A stretch of DNA of 64,000 nt from Fasciola hepatica. Lineage: Eukaryota > Platyhelminthes > Trematoda > Plagiorchiida > Fasciolidae. This document shows, piece by piece, positions 32,527 through 47,500 of this stretch. Each line of letters opens with the position of its first letter. The stretch's first letter is position 1. The stretch is taken from NCBI GenBank assembly GCA_948099385.1, contig CANUEZ040000140.1:4650001-4714000 (forward strand), given 5' to 3'. Below the pieces are notes generated by a model that did no database searches, was not told where the DNA came from, and worked only from the letters and a program-made list of their open reading frames with translations. The translations under genes and the position numbers were made by a program.

Positions 32527-35500
32527 GTTGATAAACTCAGTGATTTCATTTCGAACTGTTTGTCTGTAGGACAAAACATTTGGTCTTAAAAACAAAAAAG
32601 GTGCCAAGCAACAAAAATTTATACAGCATGTTCAAAAGCAAGTCACTCTGGGGAACAAGTCGGCTAAAGATGTATGCTTCATGCACAATTTTTTAAACAC
32701 TTCATCAAGCTTGAACGGTTGGAACGTGAAAAACAGGAGAAGAAAGAGGGAAAAAAACGTGAGATATCCGAGCTGAACGAATTATTCAAGCCCGTTGCCG
32801 AACTGCAAAAATGCGCCAAGGGTTAGTTTTTTCCGTTTCAGTTCGCTCCATTCTCATCTATTCTTTCAGGCGTGGATCCTAAATCTGTACTTTGTGTGTT
32901 CTTCAAGCAGGGTTTGTGCACTAAGGGTGAAAAGTGCAAGTTCTCGCACGATTTGAATATCGAACGGAAGGGAGAGAAAAGAGGTATCTATTCCGAAGAG
33001 GACAAAGTCGAAGAATCTATGGAAAATTGGGATCTCGATAAATTGGAGGAGGTAGTCTCGCGAAAACACGAAGCTACTAATAAAGGTCTACCACCAACAA
33101 CCATAGTGAGTCATTCGTTTTGAACGTATTCTTTGCTGGTTCACAGGTGTGTAAATATTTTATAGAAGCTGTGGAAAACTTCAAATATGGCTGGTTCTGG
33201 GAGTGTCCAAATGGAAAGACGTGTCACTATAGACATGCTCTACCGTCTGGTACGTTTTCTTTCACATTAGGCATTCACTTATAGGATTTGTACTCAAAAG
33301 AGATCAGAAGAAAATTGATGAACAAAAGGAAGTCATCTCCTTAGATGATCTTATCGAAAGAGAGGTATGTGTTACTATGTGGGATATTTCGGGGTTATTC
33401 TGTGCATCGCCCAATAGATGGATCTTTCATGAGCTTTTCATTTCTCGTTTGTGTTAGGATTTTTTTCTCCCTATTTCCCTTATCTCTATTCGTCCAATGT
33501 TTTTGATTAATCCCACTGAAAGACATTTATTAATGTTGATCGGTTTCAAGAGGTTGTATGAGGTTAGTTGGATCACACTGCTCGAATCCTGTATACGCGT
33601 TTCACCTAAACAGCAGACATCAATCTTCAGAGATTCTATTGTGAAGGTTAGGCACCCCTGCTGACCGGCCTGCATGAATGTACGCACGTTGAAGGAGCCG
33701 AGATTCAGAGGCTGATGAGGCTTGATATAATGTGAGTTACCAGACAGAGGATTATTCCCGACACTATTTGACAGTGAATCGTTGCGAGTATCGAGAGTGT
33801 TATCAGTGGGAGCATTATGAGTGGATAGATGTGGCAAAGAAGGGGGGGGTGTTAGGGACAGAAGACAAAGGTTGTACAGAATCGTGCGGCTAGTTTCTAT
33901 TCCCTTATCGTAGAGAAATTTATGAATTTCTACTGACAGAAGCCGCACCGCGGTCGTACGGTTAGGGCCTGCGGCCGGCTTTTGCTCTCTTTTGTTGCCT
34001 CCTTCAGAGTACGACGAGTATGCCTTATGTTTTCATTTCTCTTCAACTTTGCCGTAAAAACGGTGGAGCTGAACTCCTTCCAGGGAGCGGAATTTTCGAC
34101 TTGGAATATGCCGATAACACCTCCTGGCTGAGTGATAATGCACAGGCAATGCAACGGATTCTGAACCGCTTGACGATTAGGATATCCAGGTATGGTGTGC
34201 ATTTTTCGCCTTCCAAGTGCAAAGTATTTTTGCAAGACTGGCCGAAGCCCGTGCCTGCATTCACCTCTTGCGGTGGTCAAAAGGACAAGAACGATTGGGG
34301 TTCGATTACCGTTAACGCCAATCACTTCCCCATTTCGTAGCCTTTCACTTATCGCAGCATCCTTTCCTGAATTGTTATGCATTGTGGTGGTCGAGTGGTT
34401 AGGAGCGTTTGCTCACCACCTCGGAGGTCCAAGATTCGAATCCCCGCCACCACCGGTTACTTTGGTGGTAGACAGTTATCCACTATCGTCCGGATCGTTA
34501 CTACACCTGACCTATTGGGACCTTATGTGGTTCTTCGCCACTCCAAGTCTCAGGTTTCGGTTACCGGTTATCCCTAATAGTGCGGTTGGCCCTCGTGGCT
34601 ATGGGATATTCCTCTTCCGCAGCACTCGTGCGCAAGAATTTAATTAAAAAAGATAGGGAAAGCAGTTGATAAACATATTTGGTAGCTGTAGAAGACTGAT
34701 ATGTCTGAACAGGCAAAATCGAAAAGAAGTCGATAGTAAGCTTCAGGGTGTGTAAACCGGCTAATGGTTCGTCCCTTATCTTTCTGTCGTCGTAACCAAA
34801 ACGGACTTGCCATGGGGACGTAGAGGGTTCAGTATTGTTATAGTAGTCGATCTATTTCGCCTTGAATACAATTCAAGTCTGTGACAATGATGGCCGGATT
34901 TCGTGGCAATCAGTCTGAAATTAGAAATCAAATTGTCATGTAGGAATGGGACATCGATATCAACAACAGTAGGCGTTAAAAACGGCGAAAAGTGGTTGAT
35001 CTGTCTTTAGGAATAATTACATTTTGATGCTTATCCAAGGGATAATAACCGAGTATGTACTCGTTGCATAAACCATTTTAGAGAAAGATGGGTTTTAATG
35101 GATTTTAATGAGTGTTTTTGTGTCTCACGGAAACATGTGTATGTCCGCGGGTAATAAGACAAGCGGGTCGAAGTTATCAAGATAATACTCGCAGAGGGCA
35201 GTATAGACCGGTAGTGTTGTGCAGGAGTATTGCCGGGTAAACAACTCTCACAACCCCACGGTGTCAACGAGTGCTTTCATTGGTATTTTGTTAAGTACAG
35301 TCTTGTACCATAGATTTAAATAAGCCGGTAGAACATGTGACACCGAGAGATGAAATGATAGGTTTCAGTGAGGTGATGGTGCATTGAACCTATATTTATG
35401 TTTCATTATTTGTCAGTGTTTTTACCTACCATACTCTATTACTCCCATGATATGTTTTTAGCATTGTTAGAGAACGATTTAAAAGGTTCACGTCTATGTA

Positions 35501-38500
35501 TCTACTTCATCAGTCGTATCTCCTCCATCGTTTTTGAAGTACTCAACACGAAGTGTGATTTACATGTTCATGCCCGTGAAAAGTATGATAACTTCACTTG
35601 AAGTTACAACGGCTTCACTTTGGGATTTTGATGCTTCGGCAAGATCCTCTCTGGGACTTATCTGGGGAGAAAACTCCCGTGTTTTACAGCTTTTGCTAAT
35701 ATAACTTCCCCTACTAGAAAAAAGCAAAACTCGGTTAATCGTGCACGGTGTATGAAGGTGCCATACGACGGGCAACCTGACTTCTTGTCCAGTACAGTTC
35801 GAAACCAGTTAAATCAAGGTAAACAAAAAGTTCACAAAGACCATAAAGGAACCATGATGGTATAGAAATCTGGACGTACTTTTTTCCATTTGAAAAACAG
35901 ACCATATTCCTGGAAGCCAAAATTGGTGGGCGATGGTGTCGTTGATCGCCCGATTGGGATTACTCCACTGTGTTTTCTCTCCGGTCCAGTTTGGCTACTG
36001 AAAGTTGCTTGAGTAGTAAAAACTGGAATTTGATCGATTCGAGGTGGGAACGGAATTATTTGTCCGACTACGTTGTCGTGGTGTAAATAAAGGAAGTAAG
36101 ATATAATTTTTTACCTGCGGGGGAAAGAAACTCGATACTCACTTTATCCCCGTGAGTTCCCCTCTCCCATTGGTCTCACTCATATGCCTCTTTTTGTCTG
36201 TCGATCGTTTTACTGGGGAGATTTCCTACAAATCACCAGCGTATCGCATCACACAGTAATGGCAAGTCTTTCATTTCCTTCCTTTCTACAGAGACAAGCC
36301 TTAGGCATGAACCAAACCAAAGTGACCTTCAAAACGTTCCTCGCATGGAAGAAACGCAAGGTGCGTGTATGCATGTCGTGTGACTAGTTTATCATGTTCT
36401 CTACCGCTGGAGCCTTGTATGAACCGGTACCGGTTGTGTTCCATCCGTATTTCTCTTTACAGCGTCTGGAAAAAATGGAGGCTGGTCTTTCAGCCAAGGC
36501 TAAACGGGAAGCAGATTTCAAACTAGGACGTACAACCGGAGTAAGCTGCCAACTGAGTCTTTTACACCTTCGCCGTTTTTCTCCCTGTCCTCTGTCGTGA
36601 GTATTCAACTTATTTCCGTTCTCCCACCGACGTCTTTTTAATTTTCTACCATACAGATTAGTGGGCGTGAAATATTCGAGTTCAATCCGAATCTGGTCAC
36701 GGAATCCTGTGAGGCTGACGAGGATGATGAGGGTGATGTGGTTTACACACGAGGAGCAGAAGCGGGAGAAGACGAGGTGAGTTCAGTCCTTCCGCGTCCT
36801 GTTTTTTTAAATGCATGCAAGTCGGTCAATATTTTTGAATCTGTTGCTTGCAAATGTTAAAGTTTTGCCTGGGAGAGTCTGCACGTTAACATGGTGCCGT
36901 GGTTTGTGGGTTTCTCTGACCCAATAAGATGCGGGATGAGTTGAAGATTCAGTTCAGTTTTGGTGGTCAAAGGATAGTGACCATATAAAACAGGGCCATC
37001 TCGTAGTTTCATACGGGGAAGGTTGGTGGATAGTTGATTGATTCAAGTGCACGAGCCTCTCCATAGTCACATTCGCGGATGGATTCTTGTCAGAACTAAA
37101 AACTTTGACGGAGTACTTTGGATGTTCTATTTCTTAGCAGTTAGATCTGGCTTCCTTTCCAGTCGCTATCAAGAACCCAAAAACTGTGACCCGGTCGCTG
37201 TAGGCGTGGGACACCGTACTTTTGGCCAATGTTTTGTTACTCTATCTCTGATCATGTGTAAAGGGAGATGAGTAAACTGCTTAGCTCGAAAGGCTCATTG
37301 TACTACTGAGATTAGTGGAAATTTTCCACTGCGGGACGTGGTGGCGTTGAATTTCACGTGGCTCATGCAATCCAAGCGTAGTACTATACCAGGCGTCGGC
37401 AAAACTGTCTGCTAACAGAGTCAAGCATCAGCGGAGCAGTTGGATACGTCGTATGAGTGCTATTAAAAGTGTATACTACTCGGTCAAAGATGAACCAATA
37501 GATACCAGATGAGTTGTAGTAGAGGAAGATTCGACTTGTTTACCAAACAGTTCATCATGTGGTATCAGCGCTGAACCCGCCGTTGAAAGCCATAGAAACA
37601 CTACTGTACGACTGTGTCGTCCATCGTGTTAGGAATCATTGGCTGCTGCGTACGTATCCACGGAGTCTCAATCGCAACTCGAAGTAAAGGTGTGGGAATT
37701 AATCTGACAGGTTAGTCGTTGAGGTATCCATGCTGGTTCTAGGCGGCCTGTTTCGTTTCAACAGTGTGTGGTAGGGTATCCGTTGGTCACTGAATTCATA
37801 TGGTAACGAAGATGGAAAGACGGACGAGGATACTTGTATTTGGGCTGCTAAACAAGTCAAGTTCATGAAACATGTACAATCGTTTATATAGCCCTTTTTC
37901 CAGACCGCGCTGCAGCAACACTGATCCGCCGGCTGCCTGAGTATTTCGGCTGCTTTCCGGTCAGTTGTCTGTGGCGATTAGCTTGATTCTCTTGTGCACT
38001 ATTTCTGTTTGGCTGGTCCGATTGCTCCGGTTTACGGTTTGATCGGTAACCCCTCACATGGGCTATTTTTCCTAATTGCTCGAGATCCCGCTGTGTCCCA
38101 TCTGCTAGTCCGTATGCCTCTTTTTGTCTGCCTCGTGATGCCCCCGACATGTTCACCGTCTGTTCTTTGGTCTGTTGCTCTCGGTGAGTTGGCCCTATCG
38201 ATTTGGTATTCACGTCGTTCTGTTGCTACAGCGTTCCCCGCTACAATATGTTAACAACTCGTCACCCGCACTGCGATCGACTCCAGTGATGGACATCTTC
38301 CCAGTTGGGTACCCATAGTTTTCGGAGTGAGTTGAGCTTTGGTATTGCTCGGTGAGTAACCCGATAAAGTACACCAATTACAGTTTTCACCTACTATCAT
38401 TCCGTAAAACCCAGTTGGAAGAAAAACAGGAAATGGATAAAGCTAAGGCGAATGCAATTAAAAAAGAACTACATTGAATATGGATCGAAGTACAATAGTA

Positions 38501-41500
38501 GCCCTAAAGACTGGTCATATCACCTAAGTTTTGAACCGTCTAGTATGTGGATCCTAACTAAAAGTCGAAAATTTGTTACACGGTCAGGACTTTTATTCCA
38601 TTTCAGCGAATGATTACTACCCATAACTTTATCGCATACAGTTCGAACTCTGGAAAACGGTACGGATGGTTTTCCCTTTGCAATGACAACGAAAATTACG
38701 TGGAGTTTGGAAAATTCTTTTAGTGGCCACTGATGATCGAGAGATGTAAAACATCTGCTTACGATCGCGGTAGTCAGAAGTTCGATTCCCGCCATCACCT
38801 GTCACTTTAGTGGTAGACAGTAATCCACAACCGTCCGGTTCATTACCACACCTAACCTATTGGGATCTTATATGGTTCTCCACTCCAAGTCCCAGGGTCT
38901 GGTTTCCGGTTATCCCTAGTGGTTTCATGGACGTTTGGGGCTTTGGGAGCTGCATCTTCCACTTCACCCATACTCAGGCCTGTAATAAAGAGAATTATTT
39001 CTTCCGTGATTGCATTTTAAACTCCAGTTATTATATTGGTGGTCAAGTACTAGAGAAGGCTTTGTTCATCCACACACATTGGCTCGTTTTTTCGGGTGTA
39101 CCATGGAGGTGAACAGTGTGGTGATGTTTGTGCGATGGCACTGCGTTCACGACATTCTCTTGTTTAGGAGCCAGACCGTGCTTATTCCTTCTGTACCTTC
39201 CTCTTAATATGGATAGGTTAGCTAACTGTAGAACTTTCCCTTTCTAGCAATTATACTTCAGAATTATTTATTTGACTGTATTATTCTGTCTTACAATCTG
39301 TGCTTTCTCAGTTGAAAATAAAACAACGAATAGACGCATTTGCACAAGTAACCCCTTGCATAAAGCACATGTCACCTGAACTCTTATTATTCGCACCAAA
39401 TCCGTATTAATATGGAAACTTGTATCGTCATTGCACTACGGAAACCGGATGGAGTTACCTCATATTTTCCACCAAATAACTCCATTGCCCGAACCATATG
39501 TTATCGTCGTCAAATTGGATGTATTTATAATGTCTTCCTTGTCATGCGTTGCAATCAGCGGTAAAATCAATACACTGTTAATCAGATTTTTGCTCAATGA
39601 CGGATACAGACTGAGTGCCTAGTCGTTCCACATCCACCTTAACTGTGCCAATCTGTACCTCCAACTGACCACCAAAGCGACAGCCCGAGCTTCAGCAAGG
39701 CTTTGCGCGTAAGCTCCTTCATGTGATTCCCATTTCTGGTCGCTGAAGGACGTTGTCGAACCATTGAATACGCTGTTGACGCAGGAAACAAGATGGCCTC
39801 TCAGTGCTCGAGCATCGTTGTTTAGCAGTGGCTTTCCGGGCAGGATCTTGATAACCCTGGAAGTACATCGAAGACAAGCGATCAGAAACCTCCAACTTAT
39901 TCTTATTTCGCACTCTCAGCGATCGGGTTTCACGAGCTTTCAGGAGAACTATTGCTGGTACATCAAGAAAGCTATTCATTTGTTTGTTTTAGCTATCGAT
40001 TTTGAATGATGAAGAGCGAACTTCACTATTGCCGATTAAATTTGGTTGTGAACGATGGTCCAATGTCACTTGACTTGCTATCAGTTATGTTGTTATTGTT
40101 AAGGCAGCCATTAATCATGCACTGGGTGCGGTGGCTCTGGTTGCTATCTCCTAGCGGCAATCTCAAAAAGAAATATTGAAGGAGAAAAGAGTATGAAAAA
40201 AGTAAGAGGAGAACTACCTTATTGGAACTGAGTGGATGAAGAAAGTTTGTGGATGCAAGAACGCCACTGATCGCGGTATTTAGCCATATCCCTTAACGTA
40301 TCCAACCATTAAGTGGGAGGGTCTCTTGGACCCCCCCCCACCCCCAGGAAGTCTAACGCGCCCTCCATGGCCAAGTACACTAGTTAGGCTTTTCATACCT
40401 CTCGTTCATGTCATGGACTAACCACTCCTACTGATTTTCCAACCGGTATTCGTCTCAGCAAACATAGCACGCCGAGGAATCCTATCAGGGGACATGCGTA
40501 ACACATGTCCCAACCATCTTAGCCTGATGAGCTTAAGCGTTCCATCTAATGATTTGATCCTCGAACCTAAGACTTTCCGCCCAACCTCAGCATTGCTCAC
40601 ACCGTGTTCCCACCAGATTCGAGCAATACTACGAAGACATCTGTGTTCAGGTACCGACAATATTCGTATGTCCTCCACCCGTAGTGGTCATGTCTCCGAA
40701 CCATACAGAAGGATAGACCTAACTGCTGCAGCGTACACTCGGCCTTTGATAAGTAAACGGATTTCATTTCGACGCCACAGGTGACTCAGGTTGGCAAATG
40801 CCAATCCAGCCTTCTGTATACACAAAGATACCTCATCCGATATCCGACCTCCGGATGAAATGCAACTCCCCAGATAACAGAACTTGTCTACCACGTTTGT
40901 AGTCTCCCCTGACACTGAAAGGTTTGGGGTTAAATCAACCCAGTTCTGCAATAGCATCTTGCACTTGGAAGGTGCAAAACGCACACCGAATATTGCAACG
41001 CAATTCGCCAAGCTGTCTAGAAAATCTTGCAACTTACCTGGATCTTACTTAGAAGAATTATGTCATCCGCATACTCAAGGTCTGATAACTTTCCACCCTG
41101 GAAAAGTTCAATGCCACTATCCTCACCTGACAAAAGTGTGGTCTCTAAGACCATATCAATCACGAAGTTAAAAAGAAGAGGAGAGAGGGGGAAACCCTGA
41201 CGCACACCATTTTTTGTGGCGAACTCGGGTGACTTATCACCGTGAGCCCGAACTCGGCTTTGGCCATTAATGTTAAGGGATTTTACGTTGGAAATTAATT
41301 TTTCTTGGACACTCTTCAACAAGAAGCAGCGCCAGAGAATAGTGCGGTCAACTGAGTCGAAGGCCGCTTTAATATCAAGAAAAACGGAGATAGTGGGTCT
41401 GCGGAAGGTGTGTCTATGTTCTAAAATTCGTCGAAGAGTGAAGATGTGATCAATACAACCTCGACCAGGTCTAAACCCAGCTTGATTCTCGCGCGAGCAG

Positions 41501-44500
41501 TGGTTGCGAGCGTTACATAAACGGTGGAGAATAATACCAGCAAGCAGTTTGGATGCGATGCTAACCAGACTTATTCCCTTGTGGGTTTTACACGAGGACC
41601 TGTCGCCTTTCTTATAGATCGGTACGATCACCGATTCACATAAACTCTTTTGAACTTTTTCCCTCTTCCATATCAAACCGAGGAGTTTCGTCAACTCCAG
41701 CAAAAGTGCTGGGTCACCGTCTTTGAAAATAGATGTAGGCAACCCATCCGGTTCGGCAGCTTTATGTCGTTTAAGATAGCTTATCTCACGAAGAACGTCC
41801 GTTTCTGATGTAGGACTGGTACCTACAGCCAGAGCTGTACCCATTGCACAAGTGAGCAAATCTGACGAGGACAAAGGCTAATTAAACTGCATCTCGAAAT
41901 GCTCCGCCCAGCGAATTAGACGAGGCACCCGAGTTTGATTCAGTGAGCCGTTCGCCCCTTTGATCAATTCGTTAGCTCCTGGTTACGTGAACTGGTTTGT
42001 CTAATCAGACGGAAAAAGTTGCGGCTGTTGCCAATCGCCGCAACTTTTTCCATCTCCCTACACTTCGCAATCCACCACTGCTCACGGTCATTTCTCAGGC
42101 TCCGAATCGGTTGGCGTTTAGGGCATCTCCGTGCCTCATCGTATCTGGAATCCGGAGGAATCGATCTGCGCACATTTAACAATGCAAGTGAGGATGCAGA
42201 CATCCATTGTTTCTGTGTGCGTCTAGTTGTTGGAATTGGAACGTAAAGGACGAAGAGTAGAGAGATAAGGAATGTTTTCTGATTGACCACTGGAGATTTC
42301 TGGGCACATCATACTCCGCGGTTCCGCACATCGTGGAAGGGGTTTTTCTTTGGGAACCCTAACGGGAGCCTTTGACTCAAAGATCTGACCCACAAGGCAG
42401 TGGGGCGGTAACCCAGCACGGGAACGTGACCGAAGAATCCGTGAAGGAACTTCTTCTGGTCCATCACGTGAGACCTGATTACTGCATGCGTTTTGTCTTA
42501 TCTTCGCTGGTGCTTCTTTATTGATCCGCTTTTCGGATTCAGTCCTTAGCTCTTTGTACCCAATGGAGCAAGCAGAGCCTGGACGGGGCAGCATCTTTTG
42601 GGCTGGGACTGCCCAGCTTAGGCGGGCGATAGCTACCCAGTGGAGTGCGATGACTTTTCCGCCGTCGAGAGAAACCCCAGGTACTCCACTCCTACGTCCA
42701 TCTAGTGGAGATTCCTAGACCGGTAAACTGTTTCTCTCCGTGTTGATTCACTGGAGTGTCCTCTTCAGGGCCATAGTGGTTAGAACCAGATGTTGCCTAT
42801 CAATTGGTTCTGAGAATGGACTTCGTCTGGACTCTGCCTAATAACCTGTCAGACATCATTGGATCTCCGGCTTGAGGAAGCCGTCCGGCATAGTTCTTTG
42901 GGTCATAGAGGCACGCAAGCCATCACACCACGCCAAGTTGCAGTCTCGCTTTGATGGGATAATCACTATCGCACTTGAGTTTTTAGTGTGTGTTAGAGTT
43001 ATCGCAGACACATCGTCCATTGACGGCCTGGTTCGGTTAGAAGACAGCACTTCTTCCTCTGTCCGAAATGAAGGACAAGGCTGAAGCCAGCGAAGCAAAT
43101 CGGTGGACCAGTCAGTCGCCAACAGTTGTCGGAGGCGAATCAACTAATCGGGGTTGCAACGAGACCAGCAAGCCAGAAGAGCCGATTATAAAGAGCAAAT
43201 GTACTAGTAAGTTTTCGTGCAAGACTTTCGCTATAATCACAACTCATCCTGCGTATACCGTTTGTTTCTATCAAATCAACCATAGGTGGCGTATGAGGCG
43301 CACAACAGTATGCTCATCGGCATCTGTGGCGGAGAGGTGCACTCGGCACCCAGTATGTTTGGTATCGTCCGAAGCGCGTATGAACTGAGCATTCAGTCAC
43401 GGGCTCCCAGTAGGTTACGGACTCCACGTTTCGTCCAGCTGCCTTGTGGGTTAAGCTTTGAATAGCCACAGGAACCGGTCGTGGACCCCTAAGAAAACTA
43501 CCTGGTTTGGCTTGGGCAACCTGGCAGTATCGCGCCCACAAAAAAAATCATGAACTCGGACTATCTACGTCTTCCTCCCCGATCGTATAATGTTTTGTTC
43601 TGCGCGGTCTGAGATCAGGCGGGTGTGAAAAATATAATATAATATATACATAAATATATTTGTTTTTATCAATATAGTCAGATGGAACGAAGGAAAAAAG
43701 TCTTCTTACCGGACCTATTGGAACAAACAAAAACAGTGCTTCTTAGGGTTCCCCACTTTGGTCCTGAGGTTCCCGGTTGCCAGCTCTCCTTGATAGTACA
43801 ATGGGCTCCTGGGGTAATGGGTTTATGTCTTTCATTGCGTCCATACATAAGCACGGAATAAAAACTTATTTATACAGTGTTGTACCACCGCTAAACCTGC
43901 CGAGAGTCGAACACTTCTCCCCGTAAACGTGCACCTCCAACAGACAGTGGATTGTGAATTCAGATCGGCCAAATAATTACTCATGATCCGCCTTCAGAAC
44001 ATTAACCGTCATAAGTAGACGGTGTGCGATTAACCCTACGGGGACTAACTGCGAATAAACAAGTTCTCTGTGGTTTAACTACCGAACATGTTTTCATCCA
44101 TCAGTTAATTAATGTGACAACAAAAACACTCATGGATCGTGGTTCCCCCTTTTTTATACTTTTTTAGTACAACGGACCATTGCGAGAGATCGATGCAAAC
44201 ACATTTTTGCTTAAAGAAGAGGATGTCGAAGATGATGCGACGATTGTGAACGGGGGTATGTTTTTCGCATTTCCGAATTTGGTGCGATTCTACTTCCAAA
44301 ATTTCTTTTTTTTACCTGATTATGCTTTGCATTTCATTGTTAAAAATCAAGGCAGCTGTTGTTTTAACTTCAAAATGGTATAATGTTAGACAAAAATTAG
44401 TGAAAAACAATTGATACCGTCTTGTTTTCTGAGTTAATCGAAGCACTTTCCGCGAACCTGGTTTCGACAACGATGCTATCATCGGATTCCGAGGGTGCTG

Positions 44501-47500
44501 TCGTCCGGATGTGGGAGAGATCCGTCTTCAAAACATGTAGCCACAGATCTGTAGGCTGAATGGAATGACTGATAAAATTGATCTGTCACGCGTCCAGTCC
44601 ATTCCACTCAGAATAAACCCTAATCTGACGCACATGCTGTGGCTCTTTTAACAACTCCATCTTTCGAGTTCATCCGATGTGCAAGTTTGCAGAGGGTCCG
44701 CGGGTAGTAGTTTCATTTTCACTGGTCACTAACCTCGCTCCCTGGTTCTTGTCCCATCGTAACCAACTTGGAGGTTTTAGATTGAAGCATAAAGCAAGGA
44801 AACGCAGTAAACACAGATTGAAGAAGATATATAAGACATTGTTGTGTTCTCCAAATCACACGCGCCTCACACTGAAATCTTCATCCAACGAGACTGGATG
44901 ACAACTTGGGTTTGGCAGTGCTATACCACACAAATGACACAACACTGAAGACAACATCTGCGTCTTCGCAAGGGTAGGATGCACTTAGACACGAGATGTC
45001 ACAGTAGTACTCGTTCGGGCGTCTTAGATCCTGTGGTGAAAAAGTAGACTTGGTGTTACTGCAAACGCGTTTATTCCAAATGTGAACGATCAAACGTGTA
45101 CACGGGAGGACCGTGTGTGCGTCGGTAAAGTCAGCCGACTGCGAATCAATGCGCGTACAAAGCAAATGAACATATATCGCACAGCAGGGATGAGAAAAAA
45201 TTAAAATCGTCAGAACGTCCGGACCGAGGTAGCCATGCATGATGTAAAAAATCAATACATGCTCTACAATCTGTACTTTCACAGTGTTGTGATTTGAACC
45301 TGGACACCGATTCGAGACCCGAACGCACAATTAGACAAGGCCACCTTGCCCGCTAACCAGTGAGAAAAGACGAGCCAACACGCCCTAAAGTATATTGCTG
45401 ACCGGTTCTGTCGCTTGTATGGTGTTCACAGACGACCTTGTAAAATGCGTAACTGAGCCAATCGGAAATCACAAAAATGCAACGGCAGAAAAGTAAGGGA
45501 CCGAAATAGGAAATTTTACAGCGGCGGGTGGGAATGTCGAATTTCTTTGTGGTTCAACACTTTTGAGCAAGAATAATTTTCTTGCTGAAATTTGCGACTT
45601 TAAGTTGTCCAAATCGGCGAAACAATTGTTTTTCAGTAATTCATTCTCAAGCCATTTACAGATTACATAGTAGGAGCGGCCAGTATCCCAATTTCAACAG
45701 TTTTGTTAGTATGCAACAGAAGCGAAACTTAGTAAAATGCCTGGCCTTCAGAGCGAGGAAAATTTGTTCCGTAGAGACTTTAGATGACGAATTAATGCTT
45801 ATAAGAAACACCCTACGTGAGAACAGTTACCCGGATCGGTTTATCGAAAAAAATCTTACCGAAAGTGTGCCAAAAATCACCGTGGAAACCGTAAGGAAGA
45901 AAGATCTTTATATTAGTTTGCCATTTAAAGGTGATATTGTTAGTGAAATCTTAAACCGTCGACTGGGGAGAGAAATTCAAAATACTTTCAATGCCGCCAC
46001 TCTACGGTGTGTGTTCCGAGGTGCTCCTCTAATCCAGATTCAGAACAAGGATAGACTGCCGATGCTGACCTCATCAATGGTCGTATACTCTTTCAGATGT
46101 GTTTGTGACGCATCTTATGTAGGTCGAACGGCACGACAGCTATCAACTCGGATTAAAGAGCATCATCCACGCTGGTTGAGTCAAGGACAAACTGGATCGA
46201 TAAATAGCGCAATCTTAGCGCATTTGGTCGATACTGGACATCAGGTGAATCCGGAAGCCGCTTTCAAAGTTCTTTATCGTGTCCCCCCAAACAAATACAA
46301 AGGTGTTCAGTTGCGCACTCTAGCGATAGCCGAGGCAATCGGAATAAGGAAGTTGACCCCTGACCTGTGCGCCCAAAAGCGTTTGGTCCGGGCACTCCAA
46401 CTCCCCTGGCCCAAGATTGAACAAGACCGCATGAATCTACCGTCCGGTTACCTAGAAGGCGTCAGCTAGATAAACCAATCACATGATAAGGATAACTTGA
46501 CTGACAAACCCCTGCCCATGATTGGTGTTTATTCCATGTCTATGTTCATGATCTTTTGTCTAATGTCTACTATGTAATCTGTAAATGGCTTGAGAATGAA
46601 TTACTGAAAAACAATTGTTTCGCCGATTTGGACTTCTATATGATGCAATGGGTATTTTTCAGACTTTAAGTTGTGGTGGAAAACTGTGTTTCCCTTAACA
46701 GGCATGTTTGATATTCCGTAGCAAAGTATTGTCCGGAAATATTTTTAATCAGTTGATGTTTCGGTTACCGCACGGGTAACCTTTCTCAGTGAAGGTTTGC
46801 GATCGACTGTAAATCCGTTCGGTGTTCACAGGTAGCATGCCCACCACTTGGGGCATCGAATTTCTATGTATGCTACTTTTAACGATAGGAGTAGCTAGTT
46901 GACATCCGGCGAAACCATACCTTGGGTTGTCCGCTTGAGATGATGACCGATACGGACATTTGCCAGTGAGAGTTTAGAAATGCTGCGTTTTGTCACAGAG
47001 TGGTTACATAACACTACCGACTTACTCCTACGGCACTACTAGTGGTATAACAACCAATATAGGCACGTCTGCTGCGAATAAACTGGTCGTGTTGGTCAAT
47101 TTTTCGATGTCTTGCATGGAAAACCCGAGTAAAACCACAACTTAAGCAGTATTCGCTCGTTGGTGTCATCCATTGGCAGAGTATTTATCGCTAACTTGTA
47201 TTCGGTTCAGTCGTGTATATTCATACTGGTCAAACTTATTCGTGACACTGGTGGACGGCGAACCCAGGTCAGTGTAACAATTTGCGATAGAAATGGAGAA
47301 CCGATCCATAGCAAACGGCAAAGGCTTGACAGATGGGCCGAATACTTCAAGGAACAGTTTAGCTGGCCGCACGCTAGTGCAGTTACTCCCGTGTCAACAA
47401 CTGCGACTCCTTGGGTGGTATCAATTGAGCCCCCATCAGAAGTAGAAGTAGAGTTATGTATTCGATTACTAAGGCGGAGGAAAGCGGCAGGTCCCGACGA

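Larger units (their letters stand above)
33365..36291 (+). other. ZC3H15 intron 6 with retroelement fragments
   Basis: 2,927 nt. Contains an endonuclease fragment (-), an RT fragment (+) and a SINE, listed separately. 34660-36290 shows no further gene or repeat that I recognise. Confidence 0.8.
36777..44167 (+). other. ZC3H15 intron 9 with retroelements
   Basis: 7,391 nt. Holds a SINE (38728-38985), an RTE tail relic (39660-39979, -) and family B copy 2 (40088-42957, -). 36780-38700 and 43570-44167 show nothing recognisable apart from a short AT-rich run near 43630-43660. Confidence 0.8.
45596..46674 (+). mobile_element. Penelope-like element, 5'-truncated, with terminal inverted repeats
   Basis: An ORF for the C-terminal part of a Penelope-like protein lies between two 67-bp sequences that are exact reverse complements (45607-45673 and 46567-46633). 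GACTTTAAGTTGT occurs at 45596-45608 and 46662-46674, a likely target-site duplication, leaving a 28-bp extension after the right inverted repeat. Penelope-like elements are known for pseudo-LTRs in direct or inverted order with a short extension on one side. The RT domain is missing. Confidence 0.8.

Noticed and set aside
34381..34454. A functional tRNA-Ser/Leu gene
   Set aside because: No variable arm or clear anticodon stem, mismatched acceptor ends, and its tail recurs in three other places, so it is a SINE head.
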